Shown: piece after piece, positions 56,488 to 64,000 of the stretch
Numbering within the stretch: position 1 is the first letter of the stretch
Layout: each line of letters begins with the position of its first letter
Source of the DNA: Thermosipho japonicus
GTDB taxonomy: Bacteria; Thermotogota; Thermotogae; Thermotogales; Fervidobacteriaceae
Reading direction: 5' to 3'
Length of the DNA: 64,000 bases
Assembly (NCBI RefSeq): GCF_014201655.1
Contig: NZ_JACHEX010000002.1
Coordinates: 124,001-188,000 of the forward strand
Notes under the pieces: model-generated
What the model saw: only the letters and a program-made list of their open reading frames with translations
What the model was told of the DNA's origin: nothing
Databases searched by the model: none
Position numbers and translations under genes: made by a program

Positions 56488-56547
56488 CTTACTCCCCCCT
56501 TTTACTAAGAATTTTGTAAACTTTTAGTAAATATTTTTTCAATAAAA

Positions 56548-56576
56548 ATTATAACATTATAAAAGAATGTTGTAAA
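56548..56576 (-). promoter_or_regulatory. Promoter of the DUF4912-GH57 unit
   Basis: On the minus strand TTTACA (56576-56571) and TATAAT (56553-56548) are separated by exactly 17 bases, with TGT before the -10. It is one of the best-formed promoters in the window. The start would be near 56541, leaving a leader of about 50 bases with a G-rich ribosome site. Confidence 0.82.
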
Positions 56577-56641
56577 CTGTTGTATGGAGGAGTAAAAACG
56601 TTATATTTTAGAATATGTTATGATAATATCGTATAAATATG

Positions 56642-57499
56642 CTAAAAAAGCTTATTTTTAATATTATCAATTAATTTTCTTGCAGTCGGAGTAGCAGCAA
56701 TTCCACCCTCACCAGTCTCACGTAAAGATTCAGGAAGACTTTTTCCAACTTTATACATTGCATCAATAACTTCGTCCAATGGAATTACACTTTTTATTCC
56801 TGACATAGCAAGTTCTGCAGAGGAAATTGCCAAATTAACTATATTTCCATTTCTTTTTACACATGGAACTTCTACAAATCCACCTACTGGATCACAAACA
56901 AGTCCCATAAGTGATTTAAGAGCAAGTGCTGCTGCATTACCTGCAACATCAGCAGATTTTATAAAAAAATATGAAAGCCCTGCAGCCGCCATTGCAGCAG
57001 CAGCACCAATTTCTGCTTGACAGCCTCCTGCCGCACCGGAAAGTGTTGCTTTTTTTGCAATAACGTTTCCTACACCACCTGAAACTATAAATGAATTTAA
57101 AAGTTCTTCAAAGCTTGGATTAAACAATTTATACAAGGAATAATATACTCCTGGAATAATTCCCGAGGAACCCGCTGTAGGACACGCAGCTATTCTTCCC
57201 ATTGAAGCGTTACTTTCTGCAATTGAAAGCGCTGTTGTAGTAGCAATATAATTAAACTCGCCCATTAATTTTGGAGAATAATTACTAAATTTAAATGCAT
57301 TTTCCCCGGTAAGACCCGTTAAAGTTTTTTGTTTTTTACCATACTGTTTTTCTGATTCTTCCAAAATTACTTTTAAAATATCCCCTAGCATATTCCTAAG
57401 ATTTACTGGATCTTCACCATTCTCAAGCATTTCAAGCGTTAATATAACCTCATGAAGCTCCATATTTTTTGACATTTCACTTATTTCTTTCCAGGTCAT
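56642..57499 (-). CDS. sdaAA: L-serine dehydratase, alpha subunit
   Basis: This is the iron-sulphur subunit of the two-subunit enzyme deaminating serine to pyruvate and ammonia. The 285-residue protein has cluster cysteines in AACPTAGSSGIIPG, GGCQAEIGAAAAMAAAG and VCDPVGGFVEVPCVKRNG, with a GEGGIAATPTARKL end. The ATG at 57499 overlaps the sdaAB stop as TAATG; the frame upstream to 57526 lies inside sdaAB and lacks a ribosome site. Confidence 0.94.
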   Translation of the reverse strand: MTWKEISEMSKNMELHEVILTLEMLENGEDPVNLRNMLGDILKVILEESEKQYGKKQKTLTGLTGENAFKFSNYSPKLMGEFNYIATTTALSIAESNASMGRIAACPTAGSSGIIPGVYYSLYKLFNPSFEELLNSFIVSGGVGNVIAKKATLSGAAGGCQAEIGAAAAMAAAGLSYFFIKSADVAGNAAALALKSLMGLVCDPVGGFVEVPCVKRNGNIVNLAISSAELAMSGIKSVIPLDEVIDAMYKVGKSLPESLRETGEGGIAATPTARKLIDNIKNKLF

Positions 57500-58146
57500 T
57501 AATAGTCCCTCCCAATAAAATAGCATTCATAAACGTATGGAATTTTTTTAATTTCTTCTAGATTATCAACAGGTTCATCAAGTTCTACAATTGTTAGCGC
57601 TCTCTCAAGCAAGGCATTTATCCTTCTTAAATATAGATTTGCCACATTAACATTTATCGCATCAAGAATTTTCTCAAGTGCCTTTGGAATATCTTTGTTA
57701 ACAATAACAAGTGTATCGTAATCCCATGACAAATCACAGGGGACAGAATCTATATTTGTAATTTTTATATCTCCACCACCTATTGATGAACCCTCTATTT
57801 CATGAACAATACCTTCAACTTCGAACTTTATTCTCACAGTATTTGGATGTACTTCTCCCAAATCTTGAATTTCAAAAGAATACTCAAGACCTCTTTCTTT
57901 TGCAACTTCAAATGCATCTTTTATTCTTGGATCGTCCTGTTTGAATCCCATTATTCCAGCAAGAAGGGCCCTATCCGTTCCATGACCCTTGTATGTTTTT
58001 GAAAAAGAACCATGAAGTAAAAATGTAACTTTATCAGGAGTCTTCCCAACTAATTTATAAGCAAATCTTGAAATTTTTAATGCACCCAAAGTATGAGAAC
58101 TTGATGGCCCTACCATCACTGGACCAAGGATTTTTAACAGGCTCAT
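57499..58146 (-). CDS. sdaAB: L-serine dehydratase, beta subunit
   Basis: The 215-residue protein has the family start LLKILGPVMVGPSSSHTLGALKI, HGSFSKTYKGHGTDRALLAGIMGF and a C-terminal ACT-like part (DTLVIVNKDIPKALEKILDAINVNVANLYLRRI in pattern). The ATG at 58146 is 8 bases after GAGG; earlier in-frame starts at 58152 and 58167 are less well spaced. It is the first gene of the pair. Confidence 0.93.
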   Translation of the reverse strand: MSLLKILGPVMVGPSSSHTLGALKISRFAYKLVGKTPDKVTFLLHGSFSKTYKGHGTDRALLAGIMGFKQDDPRIKDAFEVAKERGLEYSFEIQDLGEVHPNTVRIKFEVEGIVHEIEGSSIGGGDIKITNIDSVPCDLSWDYDTLVIVNKDIPKALEKILDAINVNVANLYLRRINALLERALTIVELDEPVDNLEEIKKIPYVYECYFIGRDY

Positions 58147-58173
58147 ATCCATCACCTCACTTTTCATATCTTG

Positions 58174-58198
58174 ATTTTATCATTTTATATGATAAAAT
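58174..58198. repeat. Inverted repeat between sdaAB and tRNA-Gln, containing both -10 elements
   Basis: ATTTTATCAT (58174-58183) and its exact reverse complement (58189-58198) flank a 5-base spacer. Each arm ends in TAAAAT preceded by TGA. For the plus strand TTGATT (58171-58176) lies 16 bases before TAAAAT (58193-58198), a good tRNA promoter. For the minus strand TTTAAT lies 17 bases before TAAAAT (58179-58174). Both genes can be read from this symmetric site. Confidence 0.8.
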
Positions 58199-58210
58199 TA
58201 AATATGTAAT

Positions 58211-58284
58211 TGGGAGGTCGTCTAATGACAGGACTGCGGACTCTGGATCCGCCAGTGGTGGTTCGAATCCACCCCTCCCAGCCA
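58211..58284 (+). tRNA. tRNA-Gln (anticodon CTG)
   Basis: The acceptor stem TGGGAGG pairs with CCTCCCA, the anticodon stem is GCGGA/TCCGC with loop CTCTGGA (anticodon CTG at 58243-58245), and the T arm is GGTGG-TTCGAAT-CCACC. The discriminator is G and CCA is encoded. The T1 and G73 identity elements fit glutamine. It reads the codon CAG. Confidence 0.95.
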
Positions 58285-58285
58285 G

Positions 58286-58314
58286 AAATTGCCCCTATTA
58301 AGGGGCAATTTTTT
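58286..58314. terminator. Terminator after tRNA-Gln
   Basis: AAATTGCCCC (58286-58295) pairs with GGGGCAATTT (58302-58311) around a 6-base loop, with a T run at 58309-58314. On the other strand it overlaps the end of the GAF-HD-GYP gene (stop at 58298) and can end that transcript too. Confidence 0.92.
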
Positions 58315-59515
58315 CTAGTATTTCAACAAGTTTAATATCAAATTTTCCATTTTCACTGTCTTGCCTTAAAATTTTCAATACTTTTTCTTTTGGCCATGGT
58401 TCTTTATAAGGCCTTTTTGCAGTTAAAGCATCGTAGACATCAGCAATGGCAATTATTCTTCCAAAAAGACTTATTTCACCATTTTTTTTCCCAAAAGGAT
58501 AACCAGATCCATCAAGCCTTTCATGGTGCTCTAAAGCTCCGGAAATAATGTCATAAGTTGTATGCTTTATTTTTTCTAAAATTTCTGCACCCATAATAGT
58601 ATGTGATTGAATAATTTTGTATTCTTCATCTGTTAATTTCCCCTTTTTTAACAACAAGCTGTCTGGAATTCCAATTTTTCCTACATCATGTAAAATTGCA
58701 GAATATTCCAATTGTTCAAGAGTATGTTCAGAAAAACCAAGCTCTTCTCCTATTAACCTTGAGATATACGCTACATTTTTAGAATGCATATGTGTATATT
58801 TATCTCTTTTATCTATCATTGTAGAAAACGCAAGAATTATGTTTTTAAACAGTTTACTAAATCTTTCATGTTCCCATGTGCTTAACAACTTCTTTCCAAT
58901 TAACTTTGCAAATAATTCAACTATCTTTGCATCTCTCTCATTAAAACCTCCTTCTTTATTCAAAACCTCAATTACTCCAACTTTTTCTTGATCTGAATAT
59001 ATTGGTGCACCTACAATATTTTTAGTTTTAAACTTTGAAACCTTATCAACTTTCTTAAAGTGTGGAGCCTTAGAAAGATCGTTAAAGACCATAGCCTTTC
59101 CGCTTTTAAATATTGTTCCAGCAATTGACTCCATTGGGACTGGTATACTTTCTATCTTCCCACTCGCCTTTCCAACAGTAACAAGAAATTGCAAGTGATC
59201 ATCTTTTAAAAGTAACACAGAAGCAGCTTCTGCATCTAAAATATTGCATATACTTTCCTGAATATTTTTTAGCAAAGTAGAAAGTCGCAATGAACTATTA
59301 AGTTTTGCAGCCATAAATGAAACTTTCTCAACATCATTCAATATTTTTAGGCTTTTTTTCTTTGCATGCCTTACAAGCATTTTCAAAATCGAATAGTTAA
59401 TATCTTTCTCTAAAAGATAAAAATCAACGCCATCTATATTAACCTTTATCTTACTTTTTTTTCCAATTATTTCCTTATCAATTATGTACCCAGATACCCA
59501 ATAAGGTGCATACAA
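58298..59515 (-). CDS. GAF-HD-GYP protein, probable c-di-GMP phosphodiesterase
   Basis: The 405-residue soluble protein has a short N-terminal domain (about 1-75), a GAF domain (about 85-220, with GAPIYSDQEKVGVIEVLNKEGGF) and an intact HD-GYP domain: HMHSKNVAYISR, ILHDVGKIGIPD, SHTIMGAEIL, HHERLDGSGYPFGK and ADVYDALTAKRPYK. It should hydrolyse cyclic di-GMP. The TTG at 59515 is seven bases after GGAGG; the frame upstream to 59542 overlaps the FecR gene with no site. It closes the signalling cassette that begins beyond the right edge. Confidence 0.9.
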   Translation of the reverse strand: MYAPYWVSGYIIDKEIIGKKSKIKVNIDGVDFYLLEKDINYSILKMLVRHAKKKSLKILNDVEKVSFMAAKLNSSLRLSTLLKNIQESICNILDAEAASVLLLKDDHLQFLVTVGKASGKIESIPVPMESIAGTIFKSGKAMVFNDLSKAPHFKKVDKVSKFKTKNIVGAPIYSDQEKVGVIEVLNKEGGFNERDAKIVELFAKLIGKKLLSTWEHERFSKLFKNIILAFSTMIDKRDKYTHMHSKNVAYISRLIGEELGFSEHTLEQLEYSAILHDVGKIGIPDSLLLKKGKLTDEEYKIIQSHTIMGAEILEKIKHTTYDIISGALEHHERLDGSGYPFGKKNGEISLFGRIIAIADVYDALTAKRPYKEPWPKEKVLKILRQDSENGKFDIKLVEILEKIAP

Positions 59516-59519
59516 TCTA

Positions 59520-61541
59520 TCACCTCCAAAGATCCACACCAATAATTACATTTTCATTCCACTTTTCCCCATCCCATATAAATATCACTCCTGCTGAGAA
59601 TGATTCTCCAGCTAAAGGATAAATAATTTTCAAATAAGATGTTGTGTCTAAACTGAACAAACTCCCTTCAAATGGTGTTTTATCAAAGTAATATCCAGCT
59701 ATAGACAAACCACTAAAAGTTCCAATTTGAGGAATTGATATCTCAATTTGTCCTTCAAGAGTAGGGCTTGAAAAATTGGTTAAGGTTCCATATAGATATA
59801 ATTTACCCTTAGCAAAACTTGTATCAAAGTCAAAGCCAGAAAGATATCCTGATGAACCTTCACTATCCATAGCCGGTAATTTATTTGCACTCTTTAAATA
59901 AGAGTAGTTATTATTAAAATAGAAAGGTACAAATCCATCTAGGTAATAATATATACCAGCAGTTAAATTGACAAACGAAAAATTGCCATAAAAGCCTGCA
60001 AAACTACCCAAAGAATAGTCATTTAAACCATTTTCCATAGACAATTCTATTCCAAAATCAAAGTTCTTAAAAATTTCCTTTTTCAAAAACAGTGAATATG
60101 CAGATTCAATCGGCGTTGCAGAAATATCTTCTAGGAAAGCTGAACTTGCCTGCGTATCAATAGTAATACCTACACCAATTCTTGATTTTCCAATAAATGG
60201 TAAATCAAATTTTACGCTAGCCTCAGCTAAGAAAATAGAATCAGATGTTAAAAATTCAATTGGATAAATCTTTGAAAGCTCATATGGTAGTCGAGCATAC
60301 AATAAAAATTTATCACTATCATATTTAATATCAAAACTCTTTGAAAATGGGTTGTAATAATTTCTAGTTGTAAATCCAAGTCCAAGCGATTTTGGAAGCA
60401 TATTACCGTATCTAAAATCTATATTAAAAATTTTAAAAGCCAAAGAGTTTAATGTAAGTCCATTGATTATATTTGTACTTGGATCATCTGAAGGAAGTCC
60501 ATAATACAAATTACCTGAAACATCAGTAGAATACGCAGTAAATCCAAGTCCAACTCTTACTAAACCAAAATCAAACTCAGGAGCTATTGAATAAACCATA
60601 TAATAATCATTACCTTTTCTAACAGGTCCAACAGAAACTGGAGGAATGCTCGGTTGTATAGAGGTTGTTTTCTCTTTTTCCTTAACTTCTGCTTTTTGAG
60701 TTGTTGGCTTTTCGGGCATAACTTTAACAAATTCCTCTTCTGGTATATCTATCTTTTTAGGTTTTTCAAACGATTCTAAAGCGTATCCTTCTGTAATCGG
60801 TAAAACCTTTCCATCTGAAAAATAAGCAAATACTCTTCCTTCGTACGTTAATATCTTTCCATTTTCAAAAACAGCAAATCTTGTTCCTCTAACACCCGCA
60901 GTGACACTCTTAGTTTTTATTCTAAACTTTGAAAACTTATTTAAAAGCTTTTGAACTATATTATAACTTTTTCCTTTTTTTAGGTTCATTACTATGTTAA
61001 CTACACCTTTGTCGTATCTAATTCTTTCAAATAATACCTGAGAATTTTCTAGTATTTTTGATACACTACCATCTTCAAACTCTACTTCAACAAAGGAATT
61101 TTCCATTGTTAATATTTCGTCTCCTTCTTCAATTACAGTCTCAGATGTTATCGGATTCCAAAGGTCTCCCTTCTTAACTGCAGCGTGCCCAGAAAAACTT
61201 TTGACCTTTGCAAACGATTTATTTTTCACCTCTTCGCTACTTTTAACAAAGTATATAGTTATCGATGTTGACTCATCCGACGTTTTAAAGGTAATAGTAT
61301 CACTTGCTTCAACTAAAGGAGCAATGTAATAAACATAAGACTCTCCAACAATTCCATCAAATACTATATCGGCCGGTTCAAAACCACCAAGATTAAAATC
61401 AACATATACTGTTTTATCAGAAATCACCTTTAATCCCAACGGACTTCCTACTTCTACAACTGTTGCATCAGGTATAACTGTAAGACTTGCAAAAATTGAA
61501 ATTGAAAATAAAACTATAAGGAGAAAAAGTATTTTTTTCAT
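59520..61541 (-). CDS. Exported FecR-domain protein with beta-rich C-terminal region
   Basis: The 673-residue protein starts with a signal peptide (MKKILFLLIVLFSISIFASL). A FecR domain (about residues 110-255) shows VKSFSGHAAVKKGDLWNPI, ETVIEEGDEILT, VEVEFEDGSVSKI and TAGVRGTRFAVFENG. A lysine/proline linker (about 265-300) follows, then about 370 residues rich in alternating hydrophobic strands, tyrosine and glycine, ending in an aromatic residue pair (DLWR), suggestive of an outer-membrane barrel. The frame continues to 61691, but the GGAGG site fixes the ATG at 61541. Its function is not known. Confidence 0.82.
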   Translation of the reverse strand: MKKILFLLIVLFSISIFASLTVIPDATVVEVGSPLGLKVISDKTVYVDFNLGGFEPADIVFDGIVGESYVYYIAPLVEASDTITFKTSDESTSITIYFVKSSEEVKNKSFAKVKSFSGHAAVKKGDLWNPITSETVIEEGDEILTMENSFVEVEFEDGSVSKILENSQVLFERIRYDKGVVNIVMNLKKGKSYNIVQKLLNKFSKFRIKTKSVTAGVRGTRFAVFENGKILTYEGRVFAYFSDGKVLPITEGYALESFEKPKKIDIPEEEFVKVMPEKPTTQKAEVKEKEKTTSIQPSIPPVSVGPVRKGNDYYMVYSIAPEFDFGLVRVGLGFTAYSTDVSGNLYYGLPSDDPSTNIINGLTLNSLAFKIFNIDFRYGNMLPKSLGLGFTTRNYYNPFSKSFDIKYDSDKFLLYARLPYELSKIYPIEFLTSDSIFLAEASVKFDLPFIGKSRIGVGITIDTQASSAFLEDISATPIESAYSLFLKKEIFKNFDFGIELSMENGLNDYSLGSFAGFYGNFSFVNLTAGIYYYLDGFVPFYFNNNYSYLKSANKLPAMDSEGSSGYLSGFDFDTSFAKGKLYLYGTLTNFSSPTLEGQIEISIPQIGTFSGLSIAGYYFDKTPFEGSLFSLDTTSYLKIIYPLAGESFSAGVIFIWDGEKWNENVIIGVDLWR

Positions 61542-62170
61542 AATAACACCTCCAAAAAAATTATGGTCGATATAATTGAAAGCGCCCAGGAAATTACTTG
61601 ATAACTTTTTAAAAAGTAAAGTGAAAAAAACCCTGTCAATAAAGTATATACTGAATAGACTATGGGACCAAAAATATAAAAAACAGGGCAAAGTCCTCTA
61701 ACAATGTAACCTACAATATCACGCTTATATTCTCTAACATTATTTTTGAGAATAAAAGTGTAAATCCCAAGAAAATAGGCATTAAAAATAGCAGAAATTA
61801 AAATTACAGCAAGTTTATCAGGAATATAAAAAAAGGTTTGAGTTGAAAAAATAGAAGCTAGAAAAAGTGTAAAAATATGCATCAATTGATCTATCAAATA
61901 GTACTTTGGACTCTTAAAAAATGGTTTATTATTATTTTTGTATTTAAAAAAGTCAATAAAAAAATGAGCAAGTGTTACAAAAGAAATTATGTATAGAGAA
62001 TTAACACTAAAGTCTTTTCCTGCAAAAAAAGCAACCTGACTAAAGAAAATTAAAATAATGTGCATCAAAAGAACTTTTAAATTTTTTTGCTTTCTAGATG
62101 CGATAAATTTATTTTGAAGTACATAGTCTCCTACAAGATGTCCAAGAAATAAATGTATAAACCTATCCAT
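61538..62170 (-). CDS. DUF3307 multi-pass membrane protein
   Basis: The 210-residue protein opens MDRFIHLFLGHLVGDYVLQNKF, the hallmark of DUF3307, followed by about five membrane helices. An HFFIDFFKY motif lies in the second third, and several histidines sit near helix ends. DUF3307 proteins resemble the membrane hydrolase-like fold, but no activity is established. It overlaps the gene upstream by 8 bases and the FecR gene by 4 bases. Confidence 0.82.
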   Translation of the reverse strand: MDRFIHLFLGHLVGDYVLQNKFIASRKQKNLKVLLMHIILIFFSQVAFFAGKDFSVNSLYIISFVTLAHFFIDFFKYKNNNKPFFKSPKYYLIDQLMHIFTLFLASIFSTQTFFYIPDKLAVILISAIFNAYFLGIYTFILKNNVREYKRDIVGYIVRGLCPVFYIFGPIVYSVYTLLTGFFSLYFLKSYQVISWALSIISTIIFLEVLL

Positions 62171-63101
62171 TCTTTTTCATCCCCTCAATGAGCTTTTCAT
62201 CATATTTCCCTTGCAAAGCATCAATTGGAGTTTTGTTTTCAACAACTTCCAAAACTATTCCAATAATTTGGGCTAAAAGGGGAACGTCTTTAACTTTTAA
62301 TGGGCCACTTCCATCCTTCTTTTCATGATGATACAAAACTGCTTTTAATATTTGATCAGGAATATCTTCTATCTTACTTAATATTTCATACCCGTATTCC
62401 ACATGTTTATTTAAAATTTCTAAATCTTCTTTACTAAGCTCCTTTTTAGAAAATACATAATCAGGTATACCTATTTTCCCTAAATCATAAATCTTACTTG
62501 CAATCTTTAATATATCTTTTGGAATATTAAATTTTTCACCGAGGTTTATGATCTTATTTTCTATCTCTTTCTGCAATTTTTCATCTACGTTTATTTTCTT
62601 AGTGAGTGCTTTTGATAAAGCCTCTAAAGTACTATATAAAAGTTCAGAAACTCTCATTTTTAATATAAAACCTTCTAGTATTGAAGTTATAGCATCAGAA
62701 ATCGCAAGAAAATTTATAATAAACTCAGAATTTAAATTTCCTTTTAAAATAACAGTTCCAAGGCTACCGGCAGTTTTACTATATATTGGAAAGTAAAATG
62801 TATTATTACTAAATTCAATTTCAAAATTATTTTCATCATATAATACATCATCAAGATCCCATGCTTTTTTCATAGCATTTAGAACATCATTTAAATTGTT
62901 GGAATTTATTATTTTCGAAATTATATTTTCTGAAAATTTTGGATCAAAAATTTCAAAAAAATTTGCAAGAAAATAAAGCGTTTCAGAATCAGGAAGAACA
63001 TCATATATTTCTATAGTATGATTTTTTATGTCAAGTTTTAAAATAACTTTTTTGCCTGCTTTTCCAAAATTGTCTATAACTAAGTTTTTAAATTCAAACA
63101 T
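62163..63101 (-). CDS. Degenerate HD-GYP-like protein
   Basis: The 312-residue soluble protein has an N-terminal region of unknown fold (about 1-150) and a C-terminal HD-GYP-like domain. In place of the HD pair the sequence reads KIYDLGKIGIPD (Tyr-Asp), and where HHERxDGSGYP is expected it reads HHEKKDGSGPLK, so the tyrosine of GYP is gone; the DVYDALT region is replaced by EVVENKT. The fold (VEYGYEILSKI, HHEK) is kept. It is probably an inactive sensor or binding partner. The ATG at 63101 has AAAGGG 8 bases upstream and overlaps the cyclase stop by 8 bases. Confidence 0.8.
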   Translation of the reverse strand: MFEFKNLVIDNFGKAGKKVILKLDIKNHTIEIYDVLPDSETLYFLANFFEIFDPKFSENIISKIINSNNLNDVLNAMKKAWDLDDVLYDENNFEIEFSNNTFYFPIYSKTAGSLGTVILKGNLNSEFIINFLAISDAITSILEGFILKMRVSELLYSTLEALSKALTKKINVDEKLQKEIENKIINLGEKFNIPKDILKIASKIYDLGKIGIPDYVFSKKELSKEDLEILNKHVEYGYEILSKIEDIPDQILKAVLYHHEKKDGSGPLKVKDVPLLAQIIGIVLEVVENKTPIDALQGKYDEKLIEGMKKNG

Positions 63102-64000
63102 TCTTCTCACCCTTTAATTCATATAATTTTAACGGCATACTTTTTCCTTTAACACGATATTCTCCAAGAAAAATAAATTCAAATTTTTCTTTTGCAAGTT
63201 TATAAACACTTTCAGAAACAATTATATTTGCTGGCAGTTCGCGCGTTAAGTGTTCTATCCTTGAGCAAGTATTAACAGTATCTCCTATGCTCGTATAATC
63301 CATTCTAAAAGGTGCTCCAATGTTACCTACAATTGCTGGGCCGAAATGAATTCCTATACCGCTATCCAAATCTATATTATTCTCACTGTTAAATTTTCTT
63401 AATTCTTGTCGCATCTCAAGTGCACATTTTAAAGCCCTTTCAATATCATCCTCAAAACTAATTGGTGCACCAAAAACAGCCATTATGGCATCTCCAACAA
63501 ATTTATCAATTGTCCCGTTGTATTTATTTTTTATTATGTCACTCATTCTGGTTAAATAACTATTTAACAACTCAACTAATTCTTTTGCATCAAGTTTCTC
63601 AGAAAGGCTTGTAAAGCCCTTTATATCTGAAAAAAGTACAACAATATTTCTTGTCTCTCCACCAAGTGTTAACTTTCCACTTTTTATCAAATAATCAGCT
63701 ACATTATCTGGAACATATCTATATAGATATTCTTTGATTTTCTTTTTTTCTTTATTCTCTTGAATAAGATTCTTTGAAATGTTTGTAGTACTTAAAATAA
63801 TACAGGAAACTACCGGAAAAAAGCTATCTAAATATATCTGATTTAAGAATAACATATATGAAACAAGGAAAATTAATGGTACAGAAAGAAGAGCCAAAAT
63901 GTTTATTTTTATATTTTTTGATCTTGAAAACAAAAGAACATAAATAATTGCTAATGTAGTAAATAATAACCTTAACCAAGTTGATGCTCTAATTAAAGTG
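63094..64000 (-). CDS. Membrane class III adenylate/guanylate cyclase, C-terminal part
   Basis: The frame is open to the right edge with no stop or clear start, so the gene is cut there; about 302 residues are visible. It has three hydrophobic helices (RLLFTTLAIIYVLLF, LALLSVPLIFLVSYMLF and SFFPVVSCIIL), a linker, and a cyclase domain with VVLFSDIKGFTSLSE (metal aspartates), FVGDAIMAVFGAP and MDYTSIGDTVNTCSRIE. The helix-linker-cyclase layout is like CHASE2 receptors, whose outer sensor would lie beyond the window. Product (cAMP or cGMP) cannot be told with certainty from sequence. Confidence 0.88.
   Translation of the reverse strand, partial: TLIRASTWLRLLFTTLAIIYVLLFSRSKNIKINILALLSVPLIFLVSYMLFLNQIYLDSFFPVVSCIILSTTNISKNLIQENKEKKKIKEYLYRYVPDNVADYLIKSGKLTLGGETRNIVVLFSDIKGFTSLSEKLDAKELVELLNSYLTRMSDIIKNKYNGTIDKFVGDAIMAVFGAPISFEDDIERALKCALEMRQELRKFNSENNIDLDSGIGIHFGPAIVGNIGAPFRMDYTSIGDTVNTCSRIEHLTRELPANIIVSESVYKLAKEKFEFIFLGEYRVKGKSMPLKLYELKGEKNV

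Noticed and set aside
56580-56641. Short coding frame after a GGAGGAG motif between the DUF4912 and sdaAA genes
   Set aside because: The only nearby start, ATG in TATGGAGGAGTAA, meets a stop after three codons, and the motif has no following frame.
61542-61691. 50-residue N-terminal extension of the FecR gene
   Set aside because: It overlaps the DUF3307 gene, and the signal peptide with a GGAGG site begins at 61541.

Overview
The window is a dense, strongly A+T-rich stretch of bacterial chromosome with almost no non-coding DNA: the longest gap without a gene is under 200 bases once small features are counted. Protein content points to the Thermotogae, most likely a low-G+C genus such as Thermosipho (Fervidobacterium is the alternative). 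The reasons are the close resemblance of MurD, HslV and RsmE to the Thermotoga proteins as I remember them, the porCDAB order of pyruvate:ferredoxin oxidoreductase, a GH57 branching enzyme next to a DUF4912 protein, and a fliW-csrA pair. This assignment is inference; no 16S rRNA gene is present. No insertion sequence, prophage, CRISPR array or obvious foreign island was seen.

Layout. (1) 1-24577, minus strand: one very long run of housekeeping genes that appears to read from a promoter near 24615 (mtnA, serS, dxs, asp23-like, fakA-like, rseC-like, an esterase, fliW, csrA, gatC, smpB, deoC, glgD, glgC, a membrane protein, a GNAT-IspF fusion, an exported protein, rsmA, fmt, trmFO, murD, lepA, an exported phospholipase D-like protein, tsaC/sua5, hslV, a DUF503 protein, yqeK, and two envelope proteins of unknown role). 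(2) 24760-26133: an alkaline phosphatase on the plus strand, closed by a terminator shared with the minus-strand foldase-leuS unit. (3) 29675-30812: leuS and rsmE diverge from a symmetric promoter region. (4) 30814-35405: HD-GYP, response regulator-GGDEF and RseP-like genes on the minus strand, divergent from ispG. (5) 36433-37464: a divergent beta-clamp-like gene convergent with ispG. (6) 37514-41444: pyrCKDFE operon behind a 17-codon leader peptide and a terminator, which looks like pyrBI-style attenuation. (7) 41465-50805: a sugar-binding protein, a chemoreceptor, tex, cheW, priA and a membrane ClpP-class protease. (8) 50823-53906: porCDAB. (9) 54086-56576: GH57 branching enzyme with a DUF4912 partner. 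(10) 56642-58314: L-serine dehydratase (sdaAB, sdaAA), divergent from tRNA-Gln(CTG). (11) 58298-64000: a tightly coupled signalling cassette on the minus strand (membrane adenylate/guanylate cyclase, a degenerate HD-GYP protein, a DUF3307 membrane protein, a FecR-domain exported protein, and an intact GAF-HD-GYP phosphodiesterase).

How the genes fit together. Metabolism is anaerobic and sugar-based: por feeds acetyl-CoA formation, glgC/glgD and the GH57 enzyme handle glycogen, deoC and mtnA salvage pentose moieties, and sdaAA/sdaAB deaminate serine. Three steps of the MEP isoprenoid pathway are present (dxs, ispF, ispG). Translation functions are numerous (serS, leuS, gatC, fmt, smpB, lepA, rsmA, rsmE, trmFO, tsaC). 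Motility and second-messenger signalling recur throughout: csrA/fliW, cheW, a chemoreceptor, one diguanylate cyclase, two intact HD-GYP proteins, one degenerate one and a class III cyclase.

Promoters share a style. Many carry an extended -10 element of the form TGATANAAT with a weak -35. Many start codons sit eight or so bases after a GAGGTGA ribosome site whose embedded GTG tempts gene callers into slightly long calls.
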